A stretch of 64,000 nt of DNA from Hexactinellida sp. DTS-2022 (Eukaryota > Porifera > Hexactinellida). Shown here in pieces: positions 51,337 through 61,021 of the stretch. The stretch covers positions 868,001 through 932,000 of the forward strand of contig JAPNXP010000015.1 of NCBI GenBank assembly GCA_028753945.1, given 5' to 3'. Under the pieces are notes generated by a model. That model ran no database searches. It saw nothing but the letters and a program-made list of their open reading frames with translations, and was not told where the DNA came from. Made by a program: the position numbers and the translations under genes. Every line of letters starts with the position of its first letter. Within the stretch, counting starts at the first letter, position 1.

Positions 51337-52779
51337 CAGTCTCCAACACTAGAGTCCTACTTATACTGATAGGAGCAACAGCTGTGTATTGGCTACTACT
51401 TTGTTACATCAATTATGAACTAACATATCTTATTACAAGTTGATCATAGTTAATATGTTAGTTTTAAGAGTTTAATTGAATCAGTCGTTATTATTTCACA
51501 ACACGAGAGCTAATAGAGGTAAGTCCACCTAATCATTACTACTATTTATTTAGATGTATAATATCACGAATCAATTTAGGTTTTAAATTAGAAAAATAAT
51601 CTTATAATATCTCTGATGTAAATACTCACATGTCTGACTCTAATTAGGTAATCATCGACCTGGCATATGAACTGGCCCACATGTTCGTGCACCTGCATTT
51701 ATTTCCAGTTAAAATAATCAGTCATTTTACCGCATAAACCTCGTGTTAAATACGCTGTTATCAGTTTGCTTAGGAATATTTCATAGATAATCTTGTGTTA
51801 ATAATTAATTAATTAATTATTATCAAAACTTATATTTTTATATGTACATGTATGTACAGCCAAGTTATTTTACGATTTTTAATAAGTTAATAAATCCAGC
51901 AAGCAAAAATGAGTTTCTGATGCTACAGATGGTATCTAACAGCACTTGGTTCGTTTTGAGCTGGGACCATGGGGCTCGATTGATTTAGGGTCAATGTCTT
52001 CCATTTCTCATTCACAGTGTTAAGAATACTATGAAATTATATATTTTACGAAACATATGAATAAATATTTTAGCAAGTCTAATGCATTAGATAGCAGCGC
52101 CTTATCGTCTAATTGAATTTTTTATCCAAATTTATATGTTATTAATTTGTTACATAATGGTAATGGTTCAAGAAGGAATTTATTCCATATAAATTACAAA
52201 CCATATTAGTAGCCACAATGTTATCGTATCAGCAACCTCCTTTTGACTTTGCACTATAATTTCTCCTTGTCATTTGACTGCAGTAATTTCAAGTTAGTCT
52301 GAATTCTCGCTAAGGAATAACCTCAGACCGCAACTAGTTTTGCAACCAAGCACATATGTAGGTTGCATCTACTGATTATTTGCTATCGACTATTTCTTGT
52401 ATATAACCTTCCTGTAGGCATCTATTGCTCATTTCTCAGCTATTTATGATTCTACATAATGCAATATATTATAATAATCTCTATTCTGTTTAGAATCAGC
52501 TGAACAATAAATTGTTAAAAAATCTCAGCTGAACACTTTATGTCAGTTATAGTATTCTCTTGAGTCTTGACCATATTCAACAAATGTTCCCTATGTTCAT
52601 TCAGTGTTTAATTTACATTTCTTTCAGCAGTTAAAACTCACATATGTTATTCCATGCGTTATGATTTTTCACACAGCCGGGAGAATTTGAATTATTCTAC
52701 ACTAAAATTAATTACATTCAATGTTAGAATTCTTATTCACGTGATATACTTTCACTTGCTATAGATTTTAACGCATAAC
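51337..52779. other. Intergenic, nothing recognised
   Basis: AT-rich, no frame of note on either strand and no MITE that I can delimit. It probably contains the TFAP4 promoter and 5' UTR. Confidence 0.5.
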
Positions 52780-54411
52780 ATGGATATGATGAGAGTAGAG
52801 CCGACAATGATGACCACGCCTCCCATCCAGCACCAACACCAACACCACACTTTCCACTCTCCACACAGTGCCTTCTCATCTCTCTCCTCTGGAAATGTTT
52901 CCTACAGAGGAATGCCCCGTTCTATGTCTGCCACGCCCAACTCCATGATGGGGCCTCCTCTCCATCACCAGGAGATGGTGCGCCAGTCTCCGATTCCCTT
53001 CCACCCCATGCAATCTTTAAACCACGTGTCTCCGCACCCTAGAACCACGCCCATTCCCGAAATACACCCGGCCTCCTACCCGCTCTCGGAGCACCACTTC
53101 GTCGGGTCCCCCTCCCTCTCCTGTCCGGTCAGGGAGTCCCCACACAGTTTCTCGCACAGCATTCCCCAGCAGGAGCCGATGCCTGCGGCACACACTCTCT
53201 GCTACACACAGCCGCCCATATACAACTCGTTTAAGCCCCATGTCCCGTCCCACCCGCAGACCTGCAGAATACAGCCCGGCTGTAGACCCCCCACCCCAGC
53301 TGACATCCTAACCGACTCAGCCTCCAACCCGTATCCCCAGGCCTCCACGCCCGTCACCTACGCATCAGCTGTTTCTCTCCCGCAGCCGTACCCGCACCTG
53401 CTCAACAGCACCGAGTCCACCTCCTCCCAGCCCTCTCTGGAGTCCCTGGAGTTCGAGAGCGAGGTGGACACGGCCCGGACCTCCATAGACGAGTCCACTG
53501 CTAACCTGGTTATCTCGGCTGGGGACGAGCTGTCCGACCTCAAGGTGTCGCCTGCCCCTCTCCCGTTCTCTGTGGTGGTCACCTCGATAGCCACCTCCTC
53601 CCACGACAACATGTCCGAGTCGAACTTCCCCTGCTCCCCCAGCTGTCTCTCCCCGCACTCCTCCAAGTTCCCGCTCATGAAGGAGCGGAAAGCCATGGAC
53701 AAGAAGCTGCGTCGCGAGATCGCCAACTCCAACGAGCGCAAGCGCATGGAGAACATCAACACTGGGTTCCGGACGCTGAAGGTGCTGCTGCCGCAGAGCC
53801 AGAACGAGAAGACCAGCAAGGCCGCCATTCTGCAGCAGACCGCCAAGTACATACACCGACTGGTGGAGGAGAAGCGACGGCTCATCGAGGAGAACGACAA
53901 GGTCAAACACGAACTCTCAAAGTACATGTCTAACTCGCAGTACGCTGTCGGGAAGGGCAGTGCATTCATTCAGCCGGCCTCCGGCTTCCAGCCATTCAAC
54001 TCCCCCGCTCAGATCTCGAAACCGGAAGCTGACTACTGCTCGCGAATGCAGGAGGAAGTGAGCAAGCTGCAGGACCAGCTCAAGCACGAGCGGAACTCCA
54101 AGTGCATGTTGGAGAAGATCAACAGAGACCTGGAGTCGCGAGTCGGGTTCATGGAGAGTGTGTGTCCGCACAACCCAGACCCGATGCTCTCCTCGCGAGA
54201 CACGCACGGCAAGCAGAACGTGGATGCCATCCTGATGTCTCTCGAGCTGGAGACCGAGTGCTACCCCAACAGACCCCCCTCCCCGCTCTCCGGCTACGAG
54301 AGGCAGACCCCCTATGTTGAAATCATGGATCGATCCACTACACCCTACATCGACCGTAACACGCCCGTTGGACACTTCCGGGCCATTAAAAGCCCCATGC
54401 CTCACCACTAA
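52780..54411 (+). CDS. TFAP4: TFAP4 (AP-4) bHLH-leucine zipper transcription factor, single exon
   Basis: Nuclear E-box (CAGCTG) binding factor. 543 residues. The first 300 are Pro/Ser/His-rich and unstructured. The bHLH lies at about 305-365: RREIANSNERKRMENINTGF, RTLKVLLPQSQNEKTSKAAI, LQQTAKYIHRLVEEKRRLIE. It is nearly identical to vertebrate AP-4 (REIANSNERRRMQSINAGF). The helix runs on into a leucine zipper. A second coiled segment, MQEEVSKLQDQLKHERNSKC then MLEKINRDLESRV, matches the second AP-4 zipper (LRREMIELRQQLDKERSVRM). The N-terminal extension is far longer than in vertebrate AP-4 (338 residues in total). GC-rich codon use contrasts with the flanks. Alternative bHLH families lack the second zipper, so the assignment is firm. 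Confidence 0.93.
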   Translation: MDMMRVEPTMMTTPPIQHQHQHHTFHSPHSAFSSLSSGNVSYRGMPRSMSATPNSMMGPPLHHQEMVRQSPIPFHPMQSLNHVSPHPRTTPIPEIHPASYPLSEHHFVGSPSLSCPVRESPHSFSHSIPQQEPMPAAHTLCYTQPPIYNSFKPHVPSHPQTCRIQPGCRPPTPADILTDSASNPYPQASTPVTYASAVSLPQPYPHLLNSTESTSSQPSLESLEFESEVDTARTSIDESTANLVISAGDELSDLKVSPAPLPFSVVVTSIATSSHDNMSESNFPCSPSCLSPHSSKFPLMKERKAMDKKLRREIANSNERKRMENINTGFRTLKVLLPQSQNEKTSKAAILQQTAKYIHRLVEEKRRLIEENDKVKHELSKYMSNSQYAVGKGSAFIQPASGFQPFNSPAQISKPEADYCSRMQEEVSKLQDQLKHERNSKCMLEKINRDLESRVGFMESVCPHNPDPMLSSRDTHGKQNVDAILMSLELETECYPNRPPSPLSGYERQTPYVEIMDRSTTPYIDRNTPVGHFRAIKSPMPHH

Positions 54412-55455
54412 CCCACCACCCACCAAATTACATACAGTAAAATGATCATGAGACCTACATATAATCGGATAAGTCTTTTTAAGCTTGCAAGCTTTTAGTT
54501 TAGTTTATATCAAAAAAACTTTTTAATTTTAACGTTAAGTTGAGTTTTCTTTTGATTTGCATTTCGGTTATGTAGCGAGAATGATGCCAATCTCTTTTAT
54601 ATACTCATTTGAGAAAACATATGATTTAGTGACGCTCCAAGTCGAACTTGAATATAATCGGTAAATTATTCGTACTTTATCTAGTAATGGAATTACAGAC
54701 TAAAACAATTTTTCTAAATTTATTACTATTGTCATAGAAGGAATATTACATATATATAGTCAGGTCTTTATTGTTAAATATAAATGAGACCAACAATTGT
54801 CCATAATAGAGAGATTTCATAATAAGCGAAATCAACTTAATATTATAAACTCTATGAAAGTTGTTAAATTGGGACCATATAACTTGTTCATATCAAAAGT
54901 TTTTCATATTGAGTAAATGAAAATTGTTCACAATAAGCAAACCTGATTGTTACTATAGTTTACAATAGTACCACTTTAAGTTAATTAAAATTCCAGGTTT
55001 GCGAATGAAGACAATCAATTGAAATGTGTCTCAAATATGGAACAAATGTCTCTCAACAGTTTAATACGCTTGATATATCTATTCATGAGTTTAACTTCAA
55101 ATGGTCTTGTAAATTTTTCTAATTTTATGGATAATAGGTTTGCACAATCCAGAATTTAAGTATGTTGGTATAATTTAATTTGTATTTAATTTGATTATTA
55201 ACTAATTCTTTCTTTAGACTAGTAGCGACATTCTAATAAACTGGATGGTTAGTATACCACTCAGTTCATGCACTCTAATCAGGGATGTCTGTAGTTTATT
55301 GATAAATATGTGCTAATAAATTCATATTTATGATTAAAAATAGGAAATTTACTTTGTATTGAAGGAGTTACATAAATATCATTACAATTATTTCACGTGT
55401 ATTATCTCTGCTACAGAGCACATATTATTATCTTATTCATTATATAGCGATTACA
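54412..55455. other. Intergenic stretch with one MITE
   Basis: Contains the element at 54758-54954; otherwise AT-rich with no recognised feature. Confidence 0.55.
54758..54954. repeat. MITE with 'gtcaggtctttattgtta' end
   Basis: 'tagtcaggtctttattgtta' at the left faces 'ttcacaataagcaaacctga' at the right. Internal 'cataatagagagattt' and 'aagttgttaaattggga' are shared with 29545-29720. Confidence 0.75.
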
Positions 55456-55851
55456 ATGGCAGACCCACCTCTGGCTATCCCAGATGAAGTATTGATGAAT
55501 GCCACCAACCAATATTTCTCCTTTCTTCCCGAGTTCTGCAAGATCTACCTGGTCTACCTAATGCAGATGGTGATCAGCGATCCCTACGGGTTTATAAAGA
55601 ATGTGTTTATTTTGCTATTCCCTCTGTTTCTTCTGAGTGCGATATGTTCCTACTTCTTGCTGAAGGAAGTGAAGAAGGACGAACACAAACAGAAGAACAG
55701 AGATAAGATTAAGCAACGAGCTCAGAAGGCAATTAAATCGAAAGAAGAAAAGCAAACTAAGAACGATAAGAAAGTTGTAACAGTATCTGAGAAGAAATCT
55801 CCCTCTCCCTCTCCAGGGAAATCAAAGAGATCTCAGAAGAAAGATAAATAA
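55456..55851 (+). CDS. SMIM15: SMIM15-like small single-pass membrane protein
   Basis: 131 residues. The core ISDPYGFIKNVFILLFPLFL, followed by LSAICSYFLLKEV and a Lys/Arg-rich helix (KDEHKQKNRDKIKQRAQKAI), aligns with human SMIM15 ([34 protein letters not shown]). One hydrophobic segment at about residues 50-70 is the only transmembrane helix. Differences from the 74-residue human protein are a longer N-terminus (MADPPLAIPDEVLM...) and a Lys/Ser-rich tail ending SPGKSKRSQKKDK. Its cellular role is not known. Single exon, good ATG context (acaATGgca). The alignment is short, but the DPYGF motif plus the following helix make it convincing. Confidence 0.8.
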   Translation: MADPPLAIPDEVLMNATNQYFSFLPEFCKIYLVYLMQMVISDPYGFIKNVFILLFPLFLLSAICSYFLLKEVKKDEHKQKNRDKIKQRAQKAIKSKEEKQTKNDKKVVTVSEKKSPSPSPGKSKRSQKKDK

Positions 55852-56066
55852 TTGAAGAAGATAATGTGATTAGAATCCAGCGTCTGCTTCTGTTAAGTTA
55901 GCTTGTTATCTAGCTAATCTTGATTCTATTTGATAAACTGATGCATTCTAATTTATCTACTTTATTCATATCTAGTACCTGTTGAACTCTCATTATAGTC
56001 AAATTAACTAATACAATAATTTTGTAATTCCTCCACGCAAAGCAGTTTTGTCGCGTCATATTTAAA

Positions 56067-56501
56067 TACATTCGACTTCGCTTAATTGAGTCACTTTGGT
56101 TGTAGTTTTAGTGTTGTAAGGTCGGAAAATTTCCTAGGAAATTTCCAAAAAATTGCCAAATGTCCGGAAATTTTACATGAAAAATTATTAAATATACCTA
56201 GTTTTTTTAATTTTGATAAACCATATCTATAATGTAGAGTTGTTACTGTGTGCTTGTTATTTTGCTCATGACAGTCTAACTTAAGTAGACAAAAATTTTG
56301 CCAATTTAAAATAGAGTTCCCTAAGCATAATTTGAAATACAGTATGTAAAATTTCCATAGAAAACAAAATTTTTGGAAATTTTACGCAACACTAGTAGTT
56401 TTACACAATTGTACGGGAAAAGCCAAACTGTAATTCCATTCCGTAAAATCTGTGAAATATTGACCCAATTATCCCGTGGCTCTATTAAGCGGAGTCTATT
56501 A
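56067..56501. repeat. pogo-like MITE (TCCGCTTAAT family), split by a later insertion
   Basis: 'tacattcgacttcgcttaat' to 'tctattaagcggagtcta'. The outer parts match 5171-5347; the middle 56111-56394 is foreign. Confidence 0.75.
56111..56394. mobile_element. 284-bp inserted MITE with 'gtagtttta' duplication
   Basis: Ends 'gtgttgtaaggtcgg' and 'tttacgcaacacta' are imperfectly inverted, with direct repeats 'gtagtttta' at 56102-56110 and 56395-56403. Because the element's own ends resemble the target, the duplication length could be 7 to 9 bp. Interior rich in 'ggaaatttt' and 'aaaatttcc'. Confidence 0.75.
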
Positions 56502-56579
56502 TATATCAAATTATTCACAAACATATTACAATAAATTCAGTTAACAGGGCCGGGGTAATTACAGATCCACTTAATAACA

Positions 56580-58265
56580 CTATATATCTTCGTGTCTGAG
56601 GGCCCACTCGAGGCCCCCACTTAGACCGGTCTCTATAATATCTCTGAATGCCTCGTCTCTGTTGAAAATAGCCGCGAATAGGTAGCTCTTTTCTTCCCGC
56701 ATGAACACCTCAATGGACATCCCACTCCCGGGTAGGATCTGGAAAGGCTTCGCTTTGCCTACGCCCTTTATGTTTCTAAGTTCGATCTTTAACCTATCGC
56801 TGCTGCTACTGGGATTAGTTTTTTCGAAGCACAAGAAGTTGGTGGTGAGGTAGAGCTTGCCAGATTTATATCCGCTCAGGAGGCTGCCTCTGGTGAGAAG
56901 ATTCGCGCGTCTGCCTGTTATCCAACCGGATATGACTCTCTCTTTATGAGGCAGACCGAACTTTGTAAGAATTAGCTTCTCTTTCGCTTCCTGCTGCGCG
57001 GAATTGCGGATTTCTTCACTTTCCTGCTCTTGAACTGATCGGGCTCCCGAACTAGTGCCCTGCGTCTGTTCTATTTGATTCAAACTCTCGTTGGTTGGAA
57101 GCTTATTCCACAGTCTCGCTATCCCGTCATATTTCGCTTTCGCTTTCGGATACTTTTTATAGACTGGAGAAATAACGAATATCTTTAACCCCATTGCCAA
57201 CCCGACTATTTTCAGTAGAACTGATGTGGGCATCAGCCAGCTAGCTATCAGTGCTATCCATAGAAACTTGTACAACTTCATTGTAACCTCTGAATTACGC
57301 CAACCTATCAAGTTATTTACCTTTTCCAAACCATCAGCTATCGATCCTGTTAGGGTCTGCACTTTCAGTAGAATCACACGTGCCATGGCTATCTTGTCCA
57401 GTAACTTCGAAGGCTCTTTCTCCTGGGGCTCTTCTTCCTCGTCTCGGAATATGCCGAACCGACTGGCCAGCCCGGTGGCGATTATATAGCTCACACTCAG
57501 GCGCCAAACCATGAATATAAGTATCAGCTGTAGTGTGTAGCCGGTGTAGGCACTGATCATGTACAGACAGAATATCACGAGGGTCTCGGCCCGTCTGCTC
57601 CAATTTATTATTCTATCTACGCTCTTACCGGCGTTTGTATAGGGCTTCAGAGCTTTGGTAAGACGTCCGATATTGTCGCTCAGGAGAGAAGGCGTGAATG
57701 ACTCTTCTTTCTGGAGCTCGACCGAGTCTTCGTTCTCCTCAGTGTGGAAATCGCTTAGGAAATTCCAAAAACTGTTGTATAGACTTTCTCTGTAGCCTCT
57801 GTACAGGTCTTTAGCCCTGTTTAGTTTCCCAATCGGCTGTTCCTTCTCTCTGCCCTCTTTGCTAGCATTCTCGGACTTCTCACATACGATATTCTCGAAT
57901 AGCAACTCTCCGCTCTGAACCTCGACTGTCTGAGCCCTTATGTTGCAGGCTGGGATATCGAACGCAGTAGAAGCACGCAAGCGGCCCTCCCCCACCATTT
58001 CTCTAAGTTTCGTGTTTTCTATCATGGTCGCCTCGAGGGTTTCTTGCAGCTGAATCAGCTGCAGCTCGTACGTCTCCTTGATGCTCTGCTCTGACGTCAT
58101 AGAGCTGCTTCTCAGCGGGGATGGCATGGCGAACTCCAACGGGTCGGTTTCTTGATACACCCTCCTCCTTCTGTGTCCGTGGTCCCTGTCTGGACTGCTG
58201 GAGCGGATTATCTGAGACAATAGGAACTCGTTCCCCGGGTCGTCACAGGCTGCGTAGGAATCCAT
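56580..58265 (-). CDS. GRAMD4: GRAMD4-like GRAM-domain membrane protein, single exon
   Basis: 561 residues on the minus strand, close to human GRAMD4 (578). Order: a disordered Ser/Arg-rich start, a short coiled coil (EQSIKETYELQLIQLQETLE, about residues 60-95), and two hydrophobic regions. These are about 228-265 (VIFCLYMISAYTGYTLQLIL) and about 330-367 (FLWIALIASWLMPTSVLLKI). The GRAM domain spans about 435-545: FGLPHKERVISGW, GKLYLTTNFLCFEK, IELRNIKGVGKAKPF, IEVFMREEKSYLFAAIFNRD. GRAM domains bind phosphoinositides. GRAMD4 in mammals is an ER/mitochondria-associated, p53- and E2F1-responsive pro-apoptotic protein. Convergent with SMIM15. No introns. The ATG complementary to 58263-58265 is the first in the frame. 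Confidence 0.9.
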   Translation of the reverse strand: MDSYAACDDPGNEFLLSQIIRSSSPDRDHGHRRRRVYQETDPLEFAMPSPLRSSSMTSEQSIKETYELQLIQLQETLEATMIENTKLREMVGEGRLRASTAFDIPACNIRAQTVEVQSGELLFENIVCEKSENASKEGREKEQPIGKLNRAKDLYRGYRESLYNSFWNFLSDFHTEENEDSVELQKEESFTPSLLSDNIGRLTKALKPYTNAGKSVDRIINWSRRAETLVIFCLYMISAYTGYTLQLILIFMVWRLSVSYIIATGLASRFGIFRDEEEEPQEKEPSKLLDKIAMARVILLKVQTLTGSIADGLEKVNNLIGWRNSEVTMKLYKFLWIALIASWLMPTSVLLKIVGLAMGLKIFVISPVYKKYPKAKAKYDGIARLWNKLPTNESLNQIEQTQGTSSGARSVQEQESEEIRNSAQQEAKEKLILTKFGLPHKERVISGWITGRRANLLTRGSLLSGYKSGKLYLTTNFLCFEKTNPSSSSDRLKIELRNIKGVGKAKPFQILPGSGMSIEVFMREEKSYLFAAIFNRDEAFRDIIETGLSGGLEWALRHEDI

Positions 58266-60157
58266 CAGTTATTCTCTTGGACACTAAGCAGCTAATTATA
58301 TTATTATATTGCATGGATTGCTTTATAATTGGGCATAATAACTAGACATATTAATAACTGGAGTTGGGTTTCACTCTGAAATTGCTCATAACTATATTAT
58401 ATGAGATAATTCATACTTGTACATTTATTTTGTGAGATTCTTCTTACTACTGTTATTCTCTCTGGTAATGAGATACTGATAGCCCAGTAGCCGTTACAAC
58501 ACAGCTTCTCTTGGACAGCCCGTCTCGCCAAGCATACTAATATGTAGTAGTACAAGTTCTACTGTTAAAAGCTTTGATTCTTCATTTCTTAGATCTAGCC
58601 ATTAGGTATATCTCCAGTTTGTGTTCTATTATAGTTGATTATTGGTGCTGGCGTGTCTGACTCCTTGCACTGGCTTACTAACATCATTAATTTATTCTTT
58701 GAATTCCGTATGATTGCTTTGAAAGTGGAATGATATAGTTTAGTCTATAAATTTGAGGTTTCTATTTCAGCCTGTACTTACGCTTACAATTAATCTTTCC
58801 TTGCAACTCTCCCACTATTATTGGGATGTTTATTGAAATATTGACAACAATCACAATGGAAATTAACAAATCAGAAACTTGAAATGAGCAATTAGGATTA
58901 GCAGATACAACGAATATAATTCGGATTTAGAAATGCTAAACCGTATGATTCAATTAAGTCTCCGTTTTTCTTGCCTTCCCTTCCACTGACGTGGATGTGT
59001 TGTCAGCTTTTGGAGAATATCTTGATAGTATATGTCGCCTATGAGGATATTATCAGCTGGGTCCAAACAGAAGAACCTCGAAAAACAGACCAATTCACCT
59101 TGTTCCATCCTACAAGAACTGAGGAGGGTCCATTCTTGAAAAGAAATAGACACAGTTGGAACTTATTGCACACATCGTTATATTCTTGGTTTTACATAGT
59201 AGTGTAGCTGTCCATTTCCTTACAGTTTTTCAGTTGAATCGCTTTGCAGGAAAGTGCTATTCTGTTATTATTGTTATCTGCTACAAACACAGATCCATTT
59301 GCATCTATACATCTGTCCTCCATCCAATATTTCTGTTTAATACCTTTCTTATTGAACTGGAGCATAGAATGCGGTACGACTCCTTGAGTTTTTCTCCCCA
59401 AATCTTATGATGCAATCTCTTCGAAGGACACAACTCGTACTCGATAGTTGCATTGATCAGCTATGTAGATTTGTTGGTTTGCTTCATTAATTAAGGGCTA
59501 GACCAACTAATTCGAGTTGATTGGAATCTCTTTTTTATCTACCCAGTTGTGTCGGTTCTAAATTCTTAGGATAGTCCGGGAATCCAAAATTTACCAACTC
59601 TCCGAATTCTGTGATTTTGCAGTGTCTGACAATGGAGTTTGGTAGGTGTTAAGATCTTGTCCTTGTTGGTGCACCTGAGCAGCTCTGGTGAATAGGAATG
59701 TTATCACTCACTTTGAGAGTTAACTATTTAAGTGCTTTTGTATCACTTAAATAGTTAACGATTTTTCTCAATCCGTCTTGAGATAGTTGCACAATCAAGC
59801 AAAGGATCAAGAATTTTATTCTGACAGTCAACTGTGCTATTTCATTGAAGCATAGATTAAATGACACAGTTTTAGACTGTTAGAATTAATCATTTCAAAT
59901 GAGAAAATGAAGTCAGTATATGAATATATTTACAACAATTTAATATTATGGTTTATATTGTTGTTAATATACATACAAGTATTGCTAATCTTGTTGCCAG
60001 ATCAGAAAGTTAGTGAAATTTGGGGGCGTTTTATTTACTTTTGGATACTTTTCATGGAAAATTATTCATCAGACATTGCACGAGATTACAAGAATTAATA
60101 TTTTTCATAAATTGTGTTTCCAAATACACCAGACACACGCTAGATATAGCATTAATT
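58266..60157. other. Intergenic stretch with a decayed NHL-repeat gene
   Basis: Apart from the pseudogene at 58938-59660, it contains a small hairpin 'gttaactatttaagtg' / 'cacttaaatagttaac' at about 59718-59760. No intact gene. Confidence 0.6.
58938..59660 (-). pseudogene. Decayed NHL-repeat protein
   Basis: On the minus strand several frames together show NHL-type propeller blades: ITEFGELVNFGFP, then NQQIYIADQCNYRVRVVSFE, CIDANGSVFVADNNNNRI and FFCLDPADNILIGDIYY. The last frame ends at about 58950. The blades sit in different frames with intervening stops, so no continuous protein can be made. The pattern 'D..G.I.VAD..N.RI' is typical of TRIM/NHL proteins such as TRIM2/3 or TRIM71. No RING or B-box part is present nearby. 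Could alternatively be a fast-evolving multi-exon gene, but the splice sites do not obviously fit. Confidence 0.55.
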
Positions 60158-60442
60158 ATGCCAGAGGAGGAAGAGAGGAAATGGTGGCACTTTGACGTCA
60201 TTCACACGCCCTGTGCAAGAGACGGCCTGCTAGTCGGAATCAGCTGTGGAGTTCTGACAGGGATGGCATACTTCCTCAGATACAAACTGATCCTAAGATC
60301 AGGTGACTGGGCAGTGGGCGCGTTCGCTGTCTCCTCTGCTCTCACATTTGTCTTTTGTCGCTCCAAGAGAGCGGCTAATCAGCAAGCGCTGAAGGATATA
60401 GCCGACTACGCGAATACGAAGGGAGAGAAAGCTAATACGTGA
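60158..60442 (+). CDS. COX20: COX20 (FAM36A) cytochrome c oxidase assembly factor
   Basis: 94 residues from the ATG at 60158 (MPEEEERKWWHFDVIHTPCA). The open frame extends upstream to 60020, but that part is AT-rich and unlike the family, so I set the start here. COX20 is an inner-mitochondrial-membrane chaperone of COX2. The match to human COX20 includes the start HTPCARDGLLVGISCGVLTG (human ENTPCARHSILYGSLGSVVA), a second hydrophobic helix GDWAVGAFAVSSALTFVFC, and the Arg/Lys-Gln tail (SKRAANQQALKDIADY). Two transmembrane helices. Shorter at both ends than human (118 residues). Single exon. Confidence 0.87.
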   Translation: MPEEEERKWWHFDVIHTPCARDGLLVGISCGVLTGMAYFLRYKLILRSGDWAVGAFAVSSALTFVFCRSKRAANQQALKDIADYANTKGEKANT

Positions 60443-61021
60443 CTGGACACTAATCGAGTTATATTTTAGTTGAAATGTTTAATTAAATTGTTATATTCGA
60501 TGCTCTTAATACTAGTAGCTAATAAATTATACTATCGAAAGTAGAACGAAAACCAGTTTATTTTCCAAGGGATCCCCAGCTTTAGAGTATATTGTTTATC
60601 ATTCAGACTTTTTAGCAAGTACTTACGGCGGCTGGGATTTTTCATAGTTTACTTCAACCATTATCATAAGTCAAACCGTAACAACATCTAATAATGCCAT
60701 ACAAACTTGTTCATTAAAATGTAAATTAATGTTTAGGAGGGTAATTTACATGAGTCTGTACTATAGCTAATTTATTTATGCTATAAATAAAATAAGCGTA
60801 ATGATAAATAAATAATTTGTGATTAACCTGATGGTCCTGATCTATCTTATTGAGTCTGCTCAATGGCTCCTCTGGTTTAATTTGCACAGATAGCTATTAT
60901 GTCCACAGATTGCAATATTTATAAAAGCAACAAATATTATCTACTAACTAAATTAAACAAATCCTCAAGCAAAATAGTTCACTGATTATTATAATTAAAA
61001 CAATTAAAACTCTGATCACTC
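60443..61021. other. Intergenic, nothing recognised
   Basis: AT-rich spacer between COX20 and EIF2A, with likely poly(A) signals (aataaa near 60786-60812). No repeats or frames of note. Confidence 0.5.

Larger units (their letters stand above)
55852..56579. other. Intergenic stretch occupied by nested MITEs
   Basis: Most of this gap between SMIM15 and GRAMD4 is the pogo-like element at 56067-56501 with the inserted MITE at 56111-56394. The tail ends of the two convergent genes flank it. Confidence 0.6.

Noticed and set aside
57226..57603. Plus-strand and alternative minus-strand frames within GRAMD4
   Set aside because: Shadows of the intact 561-codon GRAMD4 frame.
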